Assembly: GCA_036898135.1 (NCBI GenBank) | Contig: CM072516.1 | Span: forward strand, 17,420,836 to 17,484,835 | Origin: Oncomelania hupensis | Lineage: Eukaryota; Mollusca; Gastropoda; Littorinimorpha; Pomatiopsidae | Direction of reading: 5' to 3' | DNA: 64,000 bases | Part shown: in pieces, positions 57,040 to 64,000 of the stretch | Position numbering within the stretch: position 1 is the stretch's first letter | How the letters are laid out: every line of letters begins with the position of its first letter | Notes under the pieces: model-generated | Databases searched by the model: none | Seen by the model: only the letters and a program-made list of their open reading frames with translations | Told to the model about the DNA's origin: nothing | Made by a program: the position numbers and the translations under genes

Positions 57040-60000
57040 TATCCTATCCTTTCCCGTAACTCGAAGGTCGTTGAGGCACCACAGATGATCGTTTAACCAG
57101 CGTACTCCACGTTTCTCTGTCCTCAGCAACCCTCATGGCTTCGCTCAGTGTCAAACCAGTCCATTTCTCGAATGTTGTCCTCCCACATCTTTTTCTGTTT
57201 ACCACTTCTTCTGCCTCCTTGAACCGTGCCTTGCAGGATGGTCTTTGCAAGTCCTGATGCTCTCTGGTGGCGTGGCCATATCATCGGAGTTTCGGTTTCT
57301 TCATCGCTGTGACATCGTGTTGTCCAATGGCTTGTGTAATGGTCTCTCGGACTTCTTTGTTGGGAATGTGCTGGGTATAGGAAATGCCCAAAAGTCTTCT
57401 GTAGCGCCTCTTTTCCATTCTTCGTTGTAGATCTGCTGTGGGGGTCCTCATCTTCATGTTTTGTATTCTTTGTTGTAGGTCTGCTGTGAGGGTCCATGTT
57501 TCGCAAACGTATAGGAAGATGGAGATGACATGGGAGCACAGCAGCTTTACCTTGGAATGTAGACTCATTGCAATGTCTTTCCAAATGGGCTTCAACTCTC
57601 AGTGCAGGAGTTGTTTGTGCGATCCTGGAGAGGACTTCCTGTCGGGACCCATTGTCTGATATAATGACTCCGAAATATTTGAAGCTAAGCTCTGTGTTGA
57701 GAGATTGGCTTTAGACTTTGATATTCATGTTGATGCCATTGGTGTTGTTGGTCATCATTTTGGGTTCTCTGCACTTATTCCCATTCCATACGCCCTGGAG
57801 GTGGTGTCAATCCTGTGTACAGGCTGTCCAAGTTTTTGTTACTCTCCAGCCAATCCATCAATTTTTCATAGAAAGCTTGTTGTGTTTTTGATTTGTCTGC
57901 TGGTTTAACAGCCTTTCTGTACATGATAAGAACAGTCTGCACTCAATAGTAAATATATGTTCAAAAATAATTGGTGACAGGCAAAGAGACCTGAGTACTT
58001 TTTGTGATCAACAAACACTTAGGAGGGCTGTTTCGATTATTTCTATGCCACATCATGCGCTAGCTGAGGAATTTGTTTTGATGCAATCTGGGAGGAGGTT
58101 TAAAATGCCACAGTGCAAGACCAATTGGTATTTAAAATCGTTTGTGCCTCATGCAATACAGTTGATGAACAAGAGTAAGAACAATTAATGCAAAAAACTA
58201 AAAGTAAAAACAATTAGCCTGATAATAACTAATCTTAGCTGCTTTTTCCTTTAATGAATCTTCTACCTTGTTATTTTTATGCCTGTGTCTGTGGTGAGTG
58301 CTGCTGGTGATGTATGCCTGTGTTGGGTAAATGTCTATGAACTGGATGTATGTGTGTGCATGGGCAGTGTGTATGTGCGGATGGTGTTGGGGGGGCTGCC
58401 GTTGTGTTTTTGTGCAAGTTGTTTTGTGCAAGTTGTTATTGTTTGTAGACATCCTCATGTATATCAGATATTGTTGTGATTTTTAATAAAAATATAATTA
58501 GAGAGCACTCATACTCCCATTGTAATTGCCAAATCTGGATAAATAAAGTTGTTTGAATTGAAGTGAATTGAATTGAATCAATGCCATCCGCGAAACGAAT
58601 GTTGGAGATTGCTCGACCCCTATGCTAGCTGTGCCTTCGTGATCTGCAAGGACCTCTGACGTGATGCGCTCTAGGAAGTTGTCGAAGAATGTTGGAGAGA
58701 GCAGGCATCCTTGGCACACGCCGATTGTTGTTCTAAACCAGTTCCCGATGGCGCTGTTTTGGAGGACTGCACTGGTAGCCTTCTCATACAGGCTTTTGAT
58801 GATTTCAATAATTTTAGAGTTGATGGTGTACACTCTCATGGTTGCCCACAAAGTTGCATGTCAGACTAGGTTAAACGCTTTCTTGAAGTCTACAAACACA
58901 TGATATAGATTTTGTTGGTGCTGTAGGTATTTATCGCAGATTATTCTGAGATTGAAAATCTGTTCTGTGGTACTTCGCCCTGCTCTAAATCCTGGTTGTT
59001 CTTCGGCTATGATTTGTTCAGCTTGAGAGTTCAACCTGTTGAGTATTATTTGCAAGAGGACCTTGCTGGGATGGCTGATGAGGCTGATGGTGCATTAATT
59101 TTTACACTCCAGAAGGTTACCCTTTTTGGGAAGAATGTTGACAAGCGACTGGGTCCATAGCGTAGGCCACTCCCCACTCTGCCAGATCCTTTTACAGGTA
59201 ATGGTGAGGGCGTCAATCATCGCTTCTCCTCCTGCTTGAAACAATTCCGCGGGTATGTTGTCCACTCCCGCTGACTTCCCCTTCTTCAGTGATTGCACTT
59301 CTGCCTCAACTTCTTCCCGGAGAATTGGGAGGATTTCTTCCACTTCTCTGTTCTGTGGACATGCTAGAACTGATAGGTCTCCGTTTGGTGTGTGGTGTAA
59401 AAGTCAGAGCCGTACTCTGTCCATCTATCCAAGACTTCGTGTTCTTCTGCAAGGCATATGCCAGACAGGCTTTGGTTCGTGGAGGCCGAGGGCTGTTTAA
59501 CACTTGTCAGCGGCTTCACAGTTCGGTAGGACATCTTGCTGTTGTTCTTGTTCAGACTGTTCTCTATTTCCTGGCATTGATCTTCTATCCAGTTCTCCTT
59601 TGCTGTGCGCATGCCTTTTCGGATGTCACTGTTGATTTTTCGGTAGGCATCAGCTCCCTGTGAGGTGTTATTTTTCTTTTTCATCTCTCATCGTTTATCA
59701 TACAGGCCCAAACGTTTAGGTGTGATCCACGGTTTCTTCTTTGGGCGGTGCTTGCTAAGGATCTCAGTGTCACAGCTGAGTTGAAGGTGGTGGTCATGTG
59801 TTGACATCTACGTCACCAGCTCCCAAAATAAGCAATGGTGCAAATTTCACTATAATTGTGGCTTAGAATATTTCTCCCACCTCCGGGTATCTGCAGTTTG
59901 TCCAGGTCGAATTTCTGGTGCACTTTGCTGTGTTTATTCTTTTCAAGTGGAGCCGGAAGGACATCATAACGAAAGAGTCGTCACTTCCGATGTCTGCTCC

Positions 60001-61063
60001 TGGAAAAGTGCGTGTCCTGCCAATGTTGATGCTTGATCTGAAGCGTGTCTTGACCATGATGTAGTCAATCTGGTTGTGATGTTCCCCGCCGGAACTGTGC
60101 CATGTCTATCGTCTGGATTTTTTGTGTGGAGACCAGGCGTGTTTGCCAGTATCAGATCGTTGTATCTGGCAAACTCCAAGAGTCTCAGATCTCTGTCATT
60201 TGTCTCGTTGTTGCAGTGGGGTCCACATGTGTCTCCCAAGTTGTGGTGCGCATCTTGGCGAACCTTGGCATTCCAGTCGCCTTGCCCTATGACTATATCC
60301 TTCTTCGGTACTTGGTCAAGGACAACCTGTAGATGTTCATAGAAATCCCCGACTTCGCTGTCGTCATAATCTGATGTTGGGGCATAGGCCTGGATGATGG
60401 TGATGTTGAAAGGGGCTGTTTTCAGACGGATGCCTAGAATGTCTTTGTGGTTCAAGAAACCAACGCCGTGTTTGTGTCTGTCATCTTTCCCGGTGAAATT
60501 AAGATTGTGGTCTTTGTCGGTCGTTGTTTCACTAGGCCTTTCCAGCGCAGTTCGCTGATACTTAAAATGTTCCGTCGATTGTGGTCTAGTTCGTGGACCA
60601 GTTCTTCCAATTTGCCTCCGCAGTTAGGGTCCTGACATTCCAGGTTCCTAAGACGATGTTGTCTGTTGTGCAGATCCTGCTAAGTTTACCATCAGTAGCA
60701 CACGTATGACCCCCGTCCTGATGACCAACGGAAGGCGCGGTCCTTGGTGACCCGGGCGACGACCGATCCGGCATGGAGTGAGTGGCTCTTTTCATCATAC
60801 GGTGTGTCTTGGGCAAGAACGACCTGGCAGGGCCCAATCCTCTCCAGGCTGTTGACCACAGCCGAAATCCACTTGTACAGTGTGGCTCGACTTGGCTCCG
60901 AGCACGTGGTCGTTGAGCCTGTAGTAACATGAGGTTCCTCCGTCCTGGCCGGTGACATCTGTGTAGAAGACTTTTGCCCAGTGATACCGTCCTGACCTCA
61001 CCCCTGTTAGTCACCCCTTACGACACGCCGGGAGATGTTGGGTCTATTCTATTCAGTGCCCGA
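57040..61063 (-). mobile_element. Nearly full-length RTE-clade LINE, broken
   Basis: Read from the right end: 61014-60586 N-terminal region with GTWNVRTL; 60455-59964 endonuclease (YAPTSDYDDSEVGDF, IGQGDWNAKVRQ); 59684-59095 linker and RT start (SLKKGKSAGVDNIPAELF); 59055-58498 RT (EEQPGFRAGRSTTEQIF, VGVCQGCLLSP-like); then after a LINE insertion 57830-57044 with the C-terminus (WEDNIREM, LTLSEAM). The tail is TATCCTATCC at 57040-57050. Several frameshifts and an internal duplication at 57425-57500 inactivate it. Without the insertion it is about 3.3 kb, the usual size for RTE elements. Confidence 0.9.
57863..58576 (+). mobile_element. Truncated LINE 3' end inserted in the RTE copy, opposite strand
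   Basis: ATCAAT at 57857-57862 repeats at 58577-58582, and the RTE FADD region is split exactly there. The + frame gives a Rex1/CR1-type C-terminus (SLHSIVNICSKIIGDRQRDL, EEFVLMQSGRRFKMPQCKTN, LKSFVPHAIQLMN). The 3' UTR ends in GAATTGAATTGAA repeats. Only the last roughly 110 codons survive. Confidence 0.82.
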
Positions 61064-61410
61064 ACTCGCAGGGCTCCCAGAAGCTATACAAACCCGTTCT
61101 ACTTACTATACTCTATAAACAATTACTAACTAAATGACGAACTAGCCACAAAGGTAATGCTTAAAATTGAACATGACTTCACTATACCAACGCTTGCATC
61201 TATCTCTGGAAACCGCCCTCCTGCCAGGCATCGCTTCAGATCGCTAAAGGTTTTTTTTTTTTTTCATTAAATTAATGGAAAAGCGCGACAGGGTGCAAGA
61301 GGCACGGAATAAAAAATATCTAGGAGATTGGAGCGCAGTACAAAAATAGCTGCATACACACACACAAACACGTATACACACACGCAAGCTCACCCATGCA
61401 TGTATACACA

Positions 61411-61414
61411 ATAA

Positions 61415-61456
<42 letters not shown>
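61411..61456. repeat. (CA)n microsatellite
   Basis: About 22 CA units. 61064-61410 otherwise shows nothing recognisable. Confidence 0.95.
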
Positions 61457-61457
<1 letters not shown>

Positions 61458-61796
61458 CAAAATGTCCAAAAATTTAAAATTAACAATATAATAAAAATAA
61501 TAAATTACTAATGCATGCACTTTCAACTCACTGCACATTTATGTGCACGTCACAGTGAAACCATAAAAATAATTGATGCAACGGCTAGTGCATTAGGTGC
61601 ATCATCCCATTCCCTTGGGGATTTTTATCGTCACACATGAATATCATTTACCCCCAACCAACTCGCAGTGGACTTCATGCATCACGTAGTAGTAGCAAGG
61701 AGGATGAAATCCTCTTTGGCAGTAGTAGTGGTAGTAGTAGACGTAGAAGTTCAGAATCTATTATGTCTTTCGTACGCCTCTTTTGTATTTTGTACT

Positions 61797-62329
61797 GTAC
61801 TATCCTATCCTATCCTATCCTATCCCATAACTCGGAGGTCGTAGGGGCACCACAGATGATCGTTTAACCAGCGTACTCCATCTTTCCATGTCCTCAGCAA
61901 CCCTGATTGTTTCGCTCAGTGTCAAACCAGTCCCTTCTCGAATGTTGTCCTCCCACCTCTTTTTCGGTCTCCCTCTTCTTCCACCTCCTTGCACTGTGCC
62001 TTGCAGGATGGTCTTTGCAAGACCTAATAATATGGTGACGTGGCCATACCATCGGAGTTTACGTTTTTTCACCACTGTGAGCAGGTCATCGTGTTATCCA
62101 ATGGCTTGTGTGATGGTCTGTCGGACTTCGTCCTTGGTGATGTGCTGGGTATAGGAAATGCCCAGAAGTCTTCTGTAGCACCTCATCTCCATGCTTTGTA
62201 TTCTTAGTTGGATCTGCTGTGAGGGTCCATGTTTCGCAAGCATATAGGAAGATGAAGATGACAAGGGAGCGCAGCAGCCTTACCTTGGAATGTAGACTGA
62301 TGGTCCTGTCTTTCCAAATTGGCTTCCGA
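61797..62329 (-). mobile_element. 5'-truncated RTE copy with 10-bp target duplication
   Basis: ATTTTGTACT at 61787-61796 repeats at 62330-62339. The minus strand reads KKRKLRWYGHVTILLGLAKT through RRGRPKKRWEDNIREGTGLT, with a (TATCC)n tail at 61799-61824. A frameshift near 62095 separates the upstream part. 62340-62736 has TCA triplets and nothing else. Confidence 0.9.
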
Positions 62330-62736
62330 ATTTTGTACTATGATAGGTTAAATGTATAGACTAAAGCATGCAATTGTACTATACAATTCAATTACCATGC
62401 AATTTCGCTACTTTTAGCAATCATGCGCCAAAAATTGTAAAGAAGTTGACAAAATTATGGTACCTTATTCAGAAGAGTTTTAAAACATGTTCGTTATTTT
62501 TTTTTAATATTATTTAGAATAACTGCAGCAGAAGCAGCAGCGTCAAAGTCGTCACCGTCATCATTACCATCATCATCATCATCATCGTCAGCATTGTCGA
62601 CGTCGTCGTCACGGCCATTTTCATCATCATCGCCACTACGTTTCATTGATTGCACATTTTTTTTTATAGTGACAAATATTGATAGTAGTAATTAAACTCA
62701 GCTATACTGTGTGAGTGTCACACTGACCCACTATCA

Positions 62737-63185
<449 letters not shown>

Positions 63186-63649
63186 GGGAATAAGCTGGGA
63201 AACGGGAAGGAGGTGTGTGAATGCTTGTGTATACTTTGTACCGAGGTCTATGTGCACCAATAAATGTGTGCGAGAATCTCTCTCTCTTGCTCACTCACTC
63301 ACACAAACACACACATATACACACACACACACACACAAATACCGAATTGGGTCGTTATCCAATTTCTATCAGTATAATATGTCAAACAATCCCTATCTGG
63401 ATACACTAGACCACGACTTCAGAGTCAACTTTACTTAATGATACGTATCATGAAATGATGTTGAATGATTCAGAACATACATGGATACTCTTTGTACAAA
63501 ATATTTTACACAGTTTAGGTTTGGGTCACGTTTTATCAAACCAAGGTACCCTAAGTTTAACACGATTGAAATTTACGCTAAAGGTGAAGCTTCAGGAGAA
63601 ATATGTTTTATTTTGGAACAAAAAAAGATACGATCAGAATTCCAAATTA

Positions 63650-64000
63650 GCCTTTTACAATCAAATGAATCCAGGAACTAGATATGAATTTCAAACGTAT
63701 CTTTTATGTAAAAATCTTAATTACAGACAATCCATGTGCAAGTTCAAAATAAGCGAACGCGAACTTGAAATCGAAAAGGGCAGATATAAAAATATCACTC
63801 GAGAGCACCGTGTGTGTAAATATTGCAACGTGATTGAAGACGAGCTTCACTTTCTGGACAAGTGTGTATTGTATAATAATAAAAGACAAAAGTTTATTGG
63901 TGAAGTTTTCAACTCTAATGATAGGGAATTATTCATAAACAACCTTGCAATATTGAAACCGAGCATGATTTTTCAAATGGGAATATGTTCAAACTATCTT
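63650..64000 (+). mobile_element. LINE C-terminal region, runs off right edge
   Basis: An open + frame without a stop to the window end reads YEFQTYLLCKNLNYRQ, KFKISERELEIEKGRY, then CKYCNVIEDELHFLDKCVLY. The CxxC...HxxxxC pattern is the zinc-finger-like tail found after RT in some LINE ORFs (zf-RVT type). The frame at 63481-63681 may be its frameshifted upstream part. No RT core is inside the window. Confidence 0.55.

Overview
This window looks like nuclear DNA of an animal, most likely a marine invertebrate and plausibly a gastropod or other mollusc (inference). It has spliced genes, a CUB/EGF exon typical of animals, dense trinucleotide and dinucleotide microsatellites, several tRNA-derived SINE families, RTE-, CR1- and Rex1-like LINE copies and a two-gene DNA transposon. 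Nothing looks bacterial or viral. Almost all long open frames are mobile-element genes or artefacts of tandem repeats whose period is a multiple of three.

The centrepiece is a composite DNA transposon, about 16290-28673. Imperfect 50-bp terminal inverted repeats (16290-16339 and 28624-28673, 36/50 identical) abut TA dinucleotides. They enclose two convergent two-exon genes. On + lies a SAP / SWIM zinc finger / YqaJ nuclease gene (16423-16520 joined to 21437-22928, 529 aa). On - lies a THAP / HTH / DDE transposase (27399-27207 joined to 26746-25410, 509 aa). Both frames are intact with catalytic residues present. Each start codon lies about 135 bp inside its own terminus once later insertions are removed. 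I assign it to the ISL2EU/IS4EU-like superfamily. Two younger elements sit inside it. A full-length 4.2-kb LINE with an intact PHD-endonuclease-RT ORF lies in intron 1 of the nuclease gene, with a perfect 13-bp target duplication. A 5'-truncated RTE element lies in the transposase leader, with a perfect 14-bp duplication. Removing both gives a roughly 7.05-kb ancestor.

Left of it (1-16289) are RTE endonuclease fragments, SINEs, a TGACGTCA-rich repeat, a fold-back repeat, a 36-bp minisatellite and a Rex1-like LINE remnant. Right of it (28676-33065) is a SINE whose internal 51-bp segment has expanded to about 61 copies, followed by triplet repeats. 34000-41200 holds SINEs, RTE scraps and CR1-like LINE ends. 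41463-42151 is the only convincing host coding exon: the 5' exon of a secreted or membrane CUB/EGF-like protein on -. 43300-57000 holds more SINEs and RTE pieces, a possible non-autonomous DNA element, a 30-bp minisatellite and a chimeric tRNA/5S-like SINE. 57040-61063 is a nearly full-length but broken RTE element interrupted by another LINE. The right edge carries an RTE 3' end, a large AAT/CT microsatellite block and a LINE C-terminus running off the window.
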